Shown here piece after piece: positions 40,998 to 51,771 of a DNA stretch of 64,000 bases. The notes under the pieces are model-generated. The model was not told where the DNA came from. It worked only from the letters and a program-made list of their open reading frames with translations, and did no database searches. Source of the stretch: Psoroptes ovis (taxonomy: Eukaryota; Arthropoda; Arachnida; Sarcoptiformes; Psoroptidae); assembly GCA_002943765.1 (NCBI GenBank), contig PQWQ01000006.1:1178001-1242000 (forward strand), in the 5' to 3' direction. The position numbers and the translations under genes are program-made. Positions within the stretch are counted from its first letter, which is position 1. Each line of letters opens with the position of its first letter.

Positions 40998-41683
40998 TCA
41001 TTGATCATCATTAACCGAAATATTGGCACTAGTACAACCAGCATCGCCATCATCCTCATCATCGTTGTCTTCAATCATTTCTTCTTGTAATAGTTTTCGA
41101 GCCAATTTGACCATTTGATATTCGTTATAATGTTTCTTGCGTTTCTGTTCAAATTCTTTCCGTCTCAAGCGATCTTCTTCAGTTTCATTTTCGATATCTT
41201 CTAATTCATCATCGACAGCATAATATTCATCATCTTGATCCATTAGATCAAATGTAAATTTTGATTTAGATGAGCTTGCAGTTGATTTGTCAATTAATTT
41301 TGATAAATTTTCCGGATCGATTTCTGTTGCCATTTCATTATCTGAATGGCATTGACCATCATCATCTTCAACAAAATATGAATATGGTGTTTTAGGTTCT
41401 TCAATTTTCATATGTCCATAATCTTTATCAGGTGGATGCAATGTTTGCAAAATGTTTGTTTCATCCCATTTGATATCTTTATCTTGTGAACTTGAATAGA
41501 ATAAATGAAAATTTTTAATTCAAAGAAAATTCATCATTTTTTCAATACAAACTTTTGTCTATTTAATGTTGGCTGTTCAGTAGTCGATGATGTTGTTTTC
41601 AAAATACTTTTGGCTGGTTTTTTACTGAGATTTTCAATCGGTTTAGTGATACTACTATTACTATCAGTATTTTCTTCTTCCAT
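40998..41683 (-). CDS. PPP1R2: Protein phosphatase inhibitor 2 (I-2)
   Basis: Small, largely unfolded, heat-stable regulator of protein phosphatase 1, controlled by GSK3 phosphorylation. Two exons, 41683-41553 and 41490-40998, join across a 62 bp intron (donor GTTTGT, acceptor AG) in phase 2, giving 207 residues (human 205). The PP1-binding KSILK near residue 25-29 matches the family KGILK. The exon 2 start gives SQDKDIKWDETNIL, then HPPDKDYGHMKIEEPKTPYS with the Thr that corresponds to the GSK3 site (human Thr72). The third PP1-contacting segment appears as KKHYNEYQMVKLARKLLQEE, followed by an acidic tail. The donor is not the strongest type, but phase and continuity support it. It is head-to-head with the ALMS-like gene. 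Confidence 0.93.
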
Positions 41684-42316
41684 TGATTATTAATTTTCAA
41701 TTGTTATGATTACTAATATTACAATATTATTACAACAGAAAAATGAATCGATGCAAAATCGAAAAAAAATCAAATAATCCTTATATTAATATTATTTAAT
41801 TTATTTATTTGAACATGTGAAAAAAATTTTTTTTTACGAAAACTTAATTATTTTTCATTTATATTTGGAAAAACTAATTTTAAAAAATTAACACAAAAAT
41901 TTATATTATGCTTAATTTCAATAATGAATTTAGGTTGATTTGATATTTGAATTGAAATTACTAAAAAAAATAAATGAAAATAATCGAAAAATAAAAATAG
42001 AAATAAAATGCAAACAACAAAAAAACAAAAACAAAAATTTTAACTTATTGATAGCTTTTGTTATTGCCCTACTGTGTTGTGTGCTTTTGTTGTTACATAT
42101 GTAATACATGTGCTGGCCTCCCTTTTTTTTGTTTTTTGTTCGTACTTTGTGAATTCGCATGTTCATACACGAATTGCCATTTAAAATTGAAATTTCATTT
42201 TTTCCTTTTTCTATTTATTCTATTCATTAAATTATTCTGTTTTTGACAGATATATTCATTCATTTGACCAGAATCATGAAAATTTTATTGATTTTGAATT
42301 TAAAAAAAGTAAAAAA
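41684..42316. promoter_or_regulatory. Shared upstream region of inhibitor 2 and the ALMS-like gene
   Basis: A 633 bp AT-rich gap between divergent start codons. It should contain both promoters, but I recognise no clear core element. Short frames here are poly-Phe/Leu/Cys and look non-coding. Confidence 0.45.
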
Positions 42317-43690
42317 ATGAATAAAAATCAGCAACAACAGCAAATCAATGAAAGTATTAATAATGTTTTTGATTCATTAACGAATCGTGTACGAAATCTT
42401 TTGAATAATGAAGAAATTTTAATGCTAAAAGAATCAAGTGATCAAAATGAATTCGATAATTGTCAATGTAATAATTTTGATCGAATCAATGATCAAATTA
42501 TTATTCAATCATCAAATGGCGGTCATGAAATATTTGAAGAAGATTATATAACTAAATATTATAATTATCAAATTTCATTGAATTTTGATAATGAATTTGA
42601 TGATTTGACTGAATATTATCCGATTGAATCCAAATCATTCGCTAAAATTTTACCATCCAAATTAAATTATCATCAAATATCTGAAATTATCAAATACAAC
42701 AAAGATTTTATCAATAAACAAATTAATCATCTTAATCTTCTAAATAATAAATTAATAAATATCGAAAATTATTTACTAAAATCTTCTGGGAATAATAATG
42801 AAAAAATTTTTAAAAATCATCATAAACATAATCGTAACTATAGTGACCGGAGTAATGTTATTGTAAATAATGAAAAATTAATGAAAAAACAACATAGAAA
42901 AATTCATTCATTTTATTTACAAAATTTTGAATTAGACTTTGCTGATAAATGCTTAGATACAAAAATATCCAAAAATAACAATAAGAATACGAAAAAGATA
43001 AATAATCAAAGCAAACACGGAAAACAAATAGAATTTTTGAATTCATTGAAACAGGAAAGCGTGGAATTCAATTATGATAATGATGAGATGGATGATGAAA
43101 TGATTAATAAATCAGTACAAACGTCATTCATCCAGAATTCAAATGAAAGTGGTAATGAGGTATCGACAAAAACAATCAATAATTCATCGTTATCATGGTT
43201 CATAGAATTTAATAATAATGATGGACAAGACGAGCAGGAATATTGGATTTTAGATTCACAAACATATAATCTAATCGAAATATTTGACAAACATAAAAAA
43301 AATTTTAAACGTCAATCGTTGATACGTTCAAGACGCATTAATGATAACAGTCGTTTACGACGTGAGACAGCCGATCAAAGAAAAAATGAAATTGTACAAG
43401 TTTTTCTATTAACAAAAAATGGTGATTCAAAAAATCGTTTTGAAAAACAAGTGATAAATCGTCCATTATCACCAATTACACGACGTGTATTTACACATCG
43501 ACAGATGCGCAGACAAACGGAAAAAATATTGAAAAATTCCTCTGATCTAAAAAATAATCGTCACAATGAAAATGAAAATGATTTACGTAAACGAAGAATG
43601 ATGGCACAAATATTTAAAGAAAAATTGAAAGATAACGCTGTTCGTGGGCGATTGAATTGGCCAATCACTAGTCATGCTATCGCAGATTGA
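42317..43690 (+). CDS. Asn/Lys-rich protein with a possible divergent ALMS motif at the C terminus
   Basis: Single exon, 457 residues. Residues 1-330 are Asn, Lys, Glu and Asp-rich with predicted helical or disordered character and no domain I recognise with certainty. The basic C-terminal 120 residues are better conserved in type: SLIRSRRINDN followed by RRETADQR (about 334-355), RPLSPITRR near 382-390, THRQMRRQTEKI, and LRKRRMMAQIFKEKLKDN with VRGR (about 423-445). This order resembles the ALMS motif of ALMS1, CEP295 and C10orf90 (FIxRSxxRxxxLExxAxxR, then a helix with RxRxQxFxxKxxxxxLGRK), which targets centrioles. The resemblance is from memory of the pattern and is not proven. If right, the protein would be a centriole or centrosome component. 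The stop lies 74 bp from the UFD1 stop, tail-to-tail, and AATAAA is at 43731-43736. Confidence 0.7.
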   Translation: MNKNQQQQQINESINNVFDSLTNRVRNLLNNEEILMLKESSDQNEFDNCQCNNFDRINDQIIIQSSNGGHEIFEEDYITKYYNYQISLNFDNEFDDLTEYYPIESKSFAKILPSKLNYHQISEIIKYNKDFINKQINHLNLLNNKLINIENYLLKSSGNNNEKIFKNHHKHNRNYSDRSNVIVNNEKLMKKQHRKIHSFYLQNFELDFADKCLDTKISKNNNKNTKKINNQSKHGKQIEFLNSLKQESVEFNYDNDEMDDEMINKSVQTSFIQNSNESGNEVSTKTINNSSLSWFIEFNNNDGQDEQEYWILDSQTYNLIEIFDKHKKNFKRQSLIRSRRINDNSRLRRETADQRKNEIVQVFLLTKNGDSKNRFEKQVINRPLSPITRRVFTHRQMRRQTEKILKNSSDLKNNRHNENENDLRKRRMMAQIFKEKLKDNAVRGRLNWPITSHAIAD

Positions 43691-43730
43691 GCATTTCATA
43701 AAGAATGAAAAATGTCATTCCGTTAGCATC

Positions 43731-43736
43731 AATAAA
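43731..43736 (+). terminator. Candidate poly(A) signal of the ALMS-like gene
   Basis: AATAAA 41 nt past the stop codon. On the opposite strand AATAAA at 43754-43749 lies only about 11 nt past the UFD1 stop, so transcripts of both genes probably overlap at their 3' ends. Based on the hexamers only. Confidence 0.4.
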
Positions 43737-43764
43737 AAATTAAAAATTTTTATTTTTAAATATT

Positions 43765-44733
43765 TTAAGATGGATTTTTTTTCTTAAATAATGTCTGTCC
43801 TTCACCAAGAAAAGGTTTGAATTCATTATCATCAGATGATTGTGTATTGTTGTTAGACGAGGGCGCCGATGAAGACGATGATGTGGATGCTGATGATTTA
43901 TTTGGTCGATTATTAAGCCTCCAAAATTTTATAGTACCGATTTGATAATTATAATCAGGAGCACCTCTAAGCATTTCTTTCGGTCCAGAATTTGTTGCCG
44001 TTGGATTTTCTTTAGGCATTTTTCCATCTAAACGATTGCCTTTCCCGGTAAATGGATTATGTCGTAATTTACTAGGATCTTCAATCATTGCTACATCATC
44101 ATCATCATTCATAGCATTATTTTGATCTGATTCAGTTTTTTTATCATTCCGGCTTGGTTCTTGATATCCGATTGGTGGTTCGAAATCAACGTTCATATCA
44201 CATTCAATAATACTAACCGCTGGACCAGGCTTAGTTTCTAAAACGCTCAATTCGTAAACTTTATTGTTGTAATTGATTGCAATGACATCACCAGTTGTCA
44301 AACAGGCGAAATTCCGTAATGCATTTTCTAATACAGCTTTAGGATTATGTATGTCGAGAAAATCAACACTTTGTGGTTGGAATTTTGAAAATGTTGCCAC
44401 TGGTAATGAAACGCTCTGTACATGTAACATAGAGCCTTCATCCAACAATAAATTTCGCATCATCCAATACGGTAAATAAACTTTTCCTTCTTCAGCAATA
44501 AATTCCAATACACCTGAATGTGTGTGACGATCTTTTTCTTTATTCGTTAATTTAAACAGCATTGGATAAACAGTATTTAATCTAGTCAAAGTATGTAAAG
44601 CTGATGGTGGCATAATAATTTTTCCACCTTTTTCTAAATTTTGTCTTTCATCAGGTAACATGGATACCGAATAACATTTATATGTTGCCCGGAATACATC
44701 CGGTAGAAATCGATCAAGATTGAATGCAAACAT
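43765..44733 (-). CDS. UFD1: UFD1, ubiquitin recognition factor of the p97-Ufd1-Npl4 complex
   Basis: Cofactor that, with Npl4, recruits the AAA ATPase p97/VCP to ubiquitinated substrates in ER-associated degradation and chromatin extraction. Single exon of 322 residues (human 307). The N-terminal double-psi beta-barrel ubiquitin-binding domain covers about 15-200: KGGKIIMPPSALHTLTRL, VYLPYWMMRNLLL and GDVIAINYNNKVYEL are typical. The C-terminal part has two p97-binding SHP-type motifs: FTGKGNRLDGK (about 228-238) and a final FLGEGQTL near 309-316. The latter matches the end of animal UFD1. It follows CLP1 on the same strand with a 240 bp gap and faces the ALMS-like gene tail-to-tail. Confidence 0.96.
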   Translation of the reverse strand: MFAFNLDRFLPDVFRATYKCYSVSMLPDERQNLEKGGKIIMPPSALHTLTRLNTVYPMLFKLTNKEKDRHTHSGVLEFIAEEGKVYLPYWMMRNLLLDEGSMLHVQSVSLPVATFSKFQPQSVDFLDIHNPKAVLENALRNFACLTTGDVIAINYNNKVYELSVLETKPGPAVSIIECDMNVDFEPPIGYQEPSRNDKKTESDQNNAMNDDDDVAMIEDPSKLRHNPFTGKGNRLDGKMPKENPTATNSGPKEMLRGAPDYNYQIGTIKFWRLNNRPNKSSASTSSSSSAPSSNNNTQSSDDNEFKPFLGEGQTLFKKKNPS

Positions 44734-44973
44734 TTTCTTTAACCAATAAATTAAATTATAATCACTACGAATAATTTACAAACAAAAATTAAAAAATAAA
44801 ATAATTGTCAATAAATAAACAAAAATCGAAAAAGCCAATTCACGCTTGAATCAAAATAGCGAAAATGACTATTTTGACATCAATAACATGTAATAATTGC
44901 GAAATGCAAATTGTATTTTTTCTTTACATTTTTATTCAATTTAAAAGGCTTCATTTTTACATTTCATTTAAAA

Positions 44974-46384
44974 TCATTCTAAATCAACAAATTGTACATC
45001 TGACATTATGAATATATAATTTTTAGGCAATGGTCGTGGCTGTGGTGATAATATGGTGACAACTTGTCGATCCATATGCACTTGTGTGACTGCAATAAAT
45101 CCATAAATGTTTGTGGTTATGACTTTTTCCAATTCTTGTTCAGTGGTTGAACATGATATTGAAAATATATGATTCAGTATTGATGATGATGGTTGTATTG
45201 GCATTAGTTTTGTTGAATTATCAGTTGATTTCATACCGATAGGCAAACATGAATCTGGTAAATTGGGTGATCCAATTTTATAAGCTGTAAATTGTGAAAA
45301 TGGAATATCAAATGAATGTGGATATAATGGCTTTGTTATGGTTCCATAAAAATAATTCCGTATCTTTTGATCACGTACTTCAGCACTAAGAAAAAATAAA
45401 ATGAATATGAGATTGTTTCATTAATAAAACAGATGGAACTTACCGAAATTCACGCGAACAACTGACCACACCACCACTTTTTGGTATGAGAAATACTTTT
45501 TTGTTTTGCGATTTCAAGTCTCTCATTAATTCGCTGTATAGTCTTTCTTGGTCAATCACAAGAACTAAATCGATAGAAAAATGTTCAATAGCTTGTAAAA
45601 TCGATTGATAGCCATATGCTTGGACCCATCCGGATGTGTTGACAATCGTACCGGAATATTTTGTGCTGGGCTCGTTCGCTTTTTTCTTTTCAACTACTTC
45701 AGCCAAGGCTTTCATTATAATATTGTACAAATTCGGATTTTTACTTTGCGAAATATGCCCATAATGAAATACGACTGGTGCATTTATTTGAAAGTAACTT
45801 TCGACATCAGCTGGTTTCTCAATCACAACGGCACCAATATTGCCTGGAAGAGTTATAGAGCCCTGACCAAGATCTAGATCAACATAAATTGGTGTGCGAT
45901 CATGACGAACAGCATAATTTAGAAATATCCGACATAATGATGTTTTTCCAACATCTACTGGTCCAACAACTATAACATTTGGACCATTCTGGTCATTCTT
46001 AGAGGCTTCATTTCGCAAACCTTCTAAAGCGTTATCCAAATTTAGATAAATAGTCATTGGTGTCTCACTTGCAACATATTCAACTTGTGGCGTTCCGTAT
46101 AGATTCAATTTACAGCCATGAAAAGTAAAAACAGCTACCTTGGATCCTTTTGAAAATGTATATTTTTGTTCCAAACGTAATTCAGTACCGAACAGTTCAG
46201 CTTTACCTTCTATCAATTGACATTGTACCAGATCATCTTCAACTTCGAAACGTAGCTCTTCACCCTTTTCCAGGGCATATAATTGTGGTTCAATTGTTTG
46301 ATTTTGGTCATTATTATTGCCACTATTTGAATTGGTATTACTGTTGCTATTATTATTAATAACCGAATTATCACCAGTTGACAT
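44974..46384 (-). CDS. CLP1: CLP1, polynucleotide 5'-hydroxyl kinase of pre-mRNA cleavage factor II
   Basis: Nuclear RNA kinase acting in mRNA 3' end formation (with Pcf11) and tRNA splicing. Two exons, 46384-45444 and 45385-44974, join in phase 2 over a 58 bp GT-AG intron to give 450 residues (human 425); the extra length is an Asn/Ser-rich N terminus. An N-terminal beta domain covers about 38-110, then the kinase domain. The Walker A motif GPVDVGKTS is at 141-149, followed by YVDLDLGQGSITLPG. VINTSGW-like VNTSGWVQAYGYQ, VLVIDQERLY and IPKSGGVV are all typical of CLP1 rather than NOL9. The exon junction gives SREFR-AEVRDQKIRNYFYG, and the C terminus has LSPQPRPLPKNYIFIMSDVQFVDLE, also as in CLP1. 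Confidence 0.96.
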
Positions 46385-46498
46385 TTTCGAAAATTGTCAA
46401 TAAATTAGAAATTATTCAAAAAAAATTTAAATAAAAAATTTCAAAACAAATCATAGTCACGTGTTTTATTGACCATCCATCAAGAGCGTCGCACATGT

Positions 46499-46556
46499 TA
46501 TGAGGTGAGCCCTATTGGGTTGCAATAGACCTTTAGGTAGTAATAGGCACCTCATA
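46499..46556. repeat. Imperfect inverted repeat (hairpin) with internal mini-hairpin
   Basis: TATGAGGTG (46499-46507) pairs with CACCTCATA (46548-46556). After a three-base bulge, CCTATT (46511-46516) pairs with AATAGG (46542-46547), making 15 pairs. The loop contains a further ACCT-TT-AGGT stem (46529-46538). The right arm runs into TATATAAA (46555-46562). The stem and loop are seen directly; any function is unknown. Confidence 0.6.
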
Positions 46557-46562
46557 TATAAA
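46555..46562 (+). promoter_or_regulatory. TATA-box-like site with initiator-like TCATT downstream
   Basis: TATATAAA followed 31-33 bp later by TCATTG (46586-46591), a spacing like that of a TATA and initiator promoter reading to the right. No open frame of note lies downstream on the plus strand, so it would drive a non-coding RNA or an unseen exon, or be chance in AT-rich DNA. Confidence 0.25.
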
Positions 46563-49465
46563 CGATGTACAGTCCAGCCATCTAGTCATTGTTCATGCAA
46601 CAGCGCAAAAAATTTCAAATTTTTTTTTAATCAAATGAATAGCGGGAAAATACAACTTGAGAAACAATCATTTTGTTAAGCAACAAAAAAAATTTATTCA
46701 TTTTAATCATTCACAAAAATACTTTTAAAAAAAGAATGGAAAATGTTTTCGATGACAATAATCATGTATGCGTTCGCGTATGTTGTGTATCGATCGATGT
46801 ATTTTTGTTTGAAAATACTGGGACAATTAACAAAAAAGAAAATTAATCTGAATCATCCAATAATAATAATAATAATAAGCAACGAAATATAAAAATAATT
46901 TCCAAAAAAACCGTTACCAAAAATTTTTGGCGAAAGAAAATGTATGAATGAATGACCAGACCAGAATATATGAGAAACCGACGATTTACGGATGATATTT
47001 TTTATCATTTTCTGTGTGTAATTTCTCTTTTTGATTTAAATTTACACAATGATTGGGACATTCACTGTTCATTTCTGTTTGTTGTTCAATGATAAAATCA
47101 TCGACGATTGTTGTTGTTTGTTATGAAACAAATAAATGAATGAAAAAAAAATTCGTATAAAAAAATCCAGTATTACAAAAAATTCTGATTCTTCATCTTC
47201 TTCAAAGTATAAAAGTATGACAACAAAAAGAATCGATAATACTGCCATATTACTCAGGACAATCTCATCGGTTCAATTTTCATTTCATTTGACATTAATT
47301 CAGTAAAAAAATAGGAAATGTATTTTGTTTTGGATCATTATTTTTTGGTGTGTTTATTTTTGCATAATGATAATGTTTGAGTGTGTGTTAATATCAATTA
47401 TTCGGATGTTTACTTTGAATCTGTACATGTATTGTTGAATTGTTAATCGATCTGTTTTATTGATTCATGTTTTTTTATTGTAAATTTCAACATTAATATT
47501 GTGTGTGTATTCGGAAGATTTTAGTTGTGAATAATTTCTGTAATGATATTGATGAATTCTTGTTTAAGATTTGTGGAGTGATTTACTGGTTAATTACTGA
47601 TTTTTGGGTGTTAGTTTTTTGGTATTGCAGAATTTTCATTAAAAATGGCTCTTCGCTTGCATATCAACACACAAAGAAAACCAGACATATTTCTTTCATC
47701 ATTTCAAAATTCTTCAAGACTTGTCATTTCATAATCTTATATAATATCAACATATGAATAGTATGTGAATGATCTAAACAAATCAATAATAATAATGATG
47801 ATGATGTTGATTTATGTTTAAGTTTGATGATTCTTACAGTAATGATAATTATCATGATATATTATATTAATAATATAACTTTTTATAAATGATCATTTTC
47901 ATTTCTGAAAATTTTGAGAATCAATAAACTCAATAATGCTTTTTTGAATGAAATAATAGAAATATCAATGTTTATATAATAATCAAAGCAATAATAACTA
48001 TAATTTTCTCATAAAAAAATCAACGAATATCTGGTTTTTATTTTTTTGAAAATTTTAATTATTTTTTTTTCAGATTGTTTCTGTTGTTGTTGGTGGTGTT
48101 TGCTGTTGTCATGTAATATCGTTTGAAATATATAAAAATAAAAACTTTGTTTAAATGTATTGTGTTGGCTTGTTTTCGTTACATAATCATAATCATAATC
48201 ATCATCATCACCATTATCATTATCATTATTATCAGGGTTTGAAATGATACTCAGTAAACATCCTTTGCATTCGTGATCGAAAATTTTTGTTGTTTAATCC
48301 ATGTAATGTATTCATGTCTGTATGTATCATGTCTGTGTCTGTTTCGTATTGAATCAATTGAAATGAATCTTTTTTATTTAAAAAAATCATACATAAAAAA
48401 TAATAGAAAATAAAAAAACAAACAAACAAATAAATCACAAGAAGGTCATGTAATGTTCAACTGATGTTATTGTCGCTGATATTGATGGTGATGCATATGT
48501 TAATCTAATGCTCTTGTTTGTGTTTGATGATATAATGATCGATTGATAATTATATCCAATTTGTTGTTGTAATGTTTTCTTTACATGATGAAATGTTGTT
48601 CAGGTAAATGAAATGATAATAATAATGATTGAAATTTATAATTGAATCAAATCAAATTGATCATTGATTAATTAAATGTGGTTGTTTCACAGATAATTAA
48701 AAATGTATTTTTTCAATTCATTTATCTAACACAGACAAAAATAATATGAATTTTGGTGAAAATGCATAATTTTGATGATAAATATTTTGATGTTTGTTAT
48801 ATGTTTATTGAACAAATTTTTGAAACGATGTTTGAATTTTCAACAAATTTTCATTTTTTTTCAATGTATTTAAGAAGACTATTTTGTTTAAAAAATATTC
48901 ATTTATTGTCTCATTTTCATGGTAATTATTATTATTATTATTATTTTTATGATATCTAACACGAAAACAAAAAAAAAGAATAGAAAAAAACGACAATAAT
49001 AATAATGATCATCATTTTAAGGTGGGTTTTTCAATAATAATAACGGTTTCCGGTGCACACATTTGTTGCTTGTCCATTCATTCATATACAAATAATCATA
49101 GATAGTTGACCAGTTCTATTATGATTATATTAAATATGATTTCTTTCAATTGGATGCGATTAGTTTTTTGTTGGATGGATGATTTTCGAATAATGAATTT
49201 TGAATGATTTTTTTTTGTTTTTTTTTCAATATGATTTTCGATTCGAGGTTTTTCAATGATTGATGAATTTTTTGACAATTTATTTTTATAAAAAAATGAA
49301 TAATAAAAAATATTCATCACTTTTACGAAAACATGATCATCAATACGTTGTGATTGAGTGTTTTGTTTCTCTGATGTGCTGTTATATTTTTATTTATATA
49401 TATATATATAACAATGGAATTTTTTTCCTGCAACGCTTTCAACCATAATATCTCATTACATTACA

Positions 49466-51771
49466 TTAGATTAACAATATGCCAGGAAAATTTTTACGAT
49501 CTAAAGAAAGTGTCATACGGATCCTCGGTGTATGATTTTGATTACCACCATTAATGGTTCCATTTCCACCACCTCGATTGTTATTATTCTTGCCGTTATT
49601 ATTACGAATCAATAATTGACGAATCATGTTATTATTCATTTTCATATTATTATTTGCCTGTTTTTGTCCAACTGAATACATTCTATTGCGCGGTATTGGT
49701 TCGAATTGTTGTAGTTGTTGTTGTTGTAATAGTTGTTGATATTGGTCAAATTTCATCATTTTGTCTTCCATCATCATATCATAAGGTTGGTGTTGCTGCT
49801 CAGCGACAAGATAATCGAGATCATTAGAAATAAATTTAAATGGCGGTGAATGTTCACCGCTGATACTGGTGCCAGTAGCATCCGAATCGGTTGATGCTTG
49901 TTGCATTGCAAATTGTAGCCCGCCACTCATTTCACTGCCATCACCAAGTGCACTGTTACATTCATGATCAGTGCTGGAATCACCTTCATCTGATTTTTCA
50001 ATATGTGAAAACAATTTTTGTCGAGAATTTTGGCTGCCCAATTCGGCTACAAGACTAATTGAATTAGAATAAAGATTTTTGATGAACAAACGTTTCATAG
50101 CATTGGCACTTTCGGCAAATGCAGCCAAGTCTTTAGCTGAATTATTACGACGAATAATTTTGGGCGTTTGCAAAAATGTTCGTGGACCCCCAAATTGAAC
50201 CCATGGATGATTGATCACCATTTCAGCTGTATAACGTTGGCTTGCATCTTTCACTAATAAATGACGAATGAGATCTTTGGCGTCTTCAGATATGTACGCC
50301 CATTCTCGTTCCGGGAAGTCATAAACTCCTTTTTGGATGCAAGTAAACAATTGATCTTGACAAGCTTGGCAAAATTCACCTCGCTCCCATCCACAATCAG
50401 ATCCACAACAGCCATAGAATGGTGGATAACCGCAGAGCAAGATATAAGTGATTACACCGAGCGACCATAAATCGCATCTAAATTTTTAAAAAATGACTAA
50501 AATGATTTGGCAAAACAATATTGATAATTACCTTTTGTCATAAGGAGAAGCTTCACCCATGAATGCATCAACCACTTCAGGAGCCATGAATTCGGCGGAA
50601 CCGACTGGTGTGAGCAATTCAGGTGTCGAAACCGGCGAACTATCCGAAGGAATGATACCTGAGCCAAGATCAAAATCACAAATCTTGACTGGACAGACTT
50701 GACTTTCAGAGTAGCAAAGTATGTTTTCCGGTTTGAGATCGCGATGTGCGATGCCACGACTATGTAAAAATTTAAGCGCATTAGCAATATCACGTACAAT
50801 TTGACTGGCTTCATGTTCAGTGAAATGGATTCGTTTTTGAATGTGTGCTAATAATTGTCCTCCTTCAACTTTTTCGAAAATCAAATAAAAACGATCATTG
50901 TCTTCGAAATATTCAACAAATTGAATTATATTCTGATGACCACGACATTTGAAGAATATTTCAATTTCACGAAACACACGGCTGCGGCTATGGCCTCTTT
51001 CACCTTTTTCAATAACTTTAACAGCATAACGTTTCTGGTCATGTTCAAAACTGCGACATTCATGAACAGATGCATATGCACCTTCGCCAAGAACTTCACC
51101 ACTGAGGTAGTATAAATCAGAGAAATTTATGGCCCCAACACTATGTTTTTTTGTATTGACACGTTTTTTTCGTCGATGTTGCATACGTCGGCGATGATGT
51201 TTATTATTGCCAATGGTATTCTTCATTGACCCATATTCATCCGGTATTGGTATAGGATTACTCGAATATTTTCTATCATCCAATTTCATTTTCAAAATAC
51301 CATCATCCAAACTATCTGAATCTATTTCGTCATCTTCATCATGATCATCATCATCATTGCCTGAATCAGTAGATTTATGTTGTACACTAGATACATAATC
51401 TTTGCCATTACGATGATTACCATTATCATCATCAGCTAAATCAACAATATAATTATTGTTATTAATACGTCTTTGTGATAAGGGTTGATGAAGATGTGAA
51501 TGATGATGATGATTATTACGACCTTTGATAGATGTTGAAACTTCTAATGAATCACTATCATCATCACTGCCAATATCATCTGAATCAACATCTTCGAATG
51601 TGAATTGTCTTTCGTCTTCCATTTCTTCTGATTGTTGTTGTTGCTGCTGTTGATGTCGTTTTTCAACTGAATCAATGTCTTTATCTATTGCTTTTTCTCC
51701 TTGTTCTTCTACTTTAACTTCTTCTTGATCGTCGTTATTAATGATAACTTGCGGTTGATTTATGGCAAAAT
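49466..51771 (-). CDS. Lk6: Mnk/Lk6-type MAP kinase-interacting Ser/Thr kinase
   Basis: Kinase of the Mnk family, which is activated by ERK/p38 and phosphorylates eIF4E to tune translation. Two coding exons are firm: 51771-50532 and 50477-49466, joined over a 54 bp GT-AG intron in phase 2 (DKR-CDLWSLGV). The N-terminal 200 residues are acidic and low-complexity, ending in a basic RRRMQHRRKKRVNTKKH segment like the eIF4G/importin-binding stretch of Mnks. Kinase marks are GEGAYASV, AVKVIEK, HRDLKPEN, and DFD in place of DFG, the Mnk signature, followed by the activation loop STPELLTPVGSAEF with two Thr. The zinc-binding-like insert CGSDCGWERGEFCQACQ is also Mnk-specific. The tail is Gln/Asn-rich. 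The exon at 51771 is preceded by a pyrimidine-rich tract and AG, and its frame runs upstream only from a non-ATG codon, so at least one 5' coding exon is probably missing; otherwise the first ATG in frame is at 51622. Confidence 0.93.

Larger units (their letters stand above)
46385..49465. other. AT-rich region between CLP1 and the Mnk kinase gene
   Basis: No coding gene is supported in about 3.1 kb. Near the CLP1 side, 46441-46610 is clearly less AT-rich than its surroundings and contains a CACGTG box (46459-46464), a hairpin (46499-46556) and TATATAAA. Further right are trinucleotide and dinucleotide runs (TTA near 48926, TA near 49394-49411). An AATAAA on the minus strand at 49394-49389 lies about 72 nt past the kinase stop and may be its poly(A) signal. 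Confidence 0.5.
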
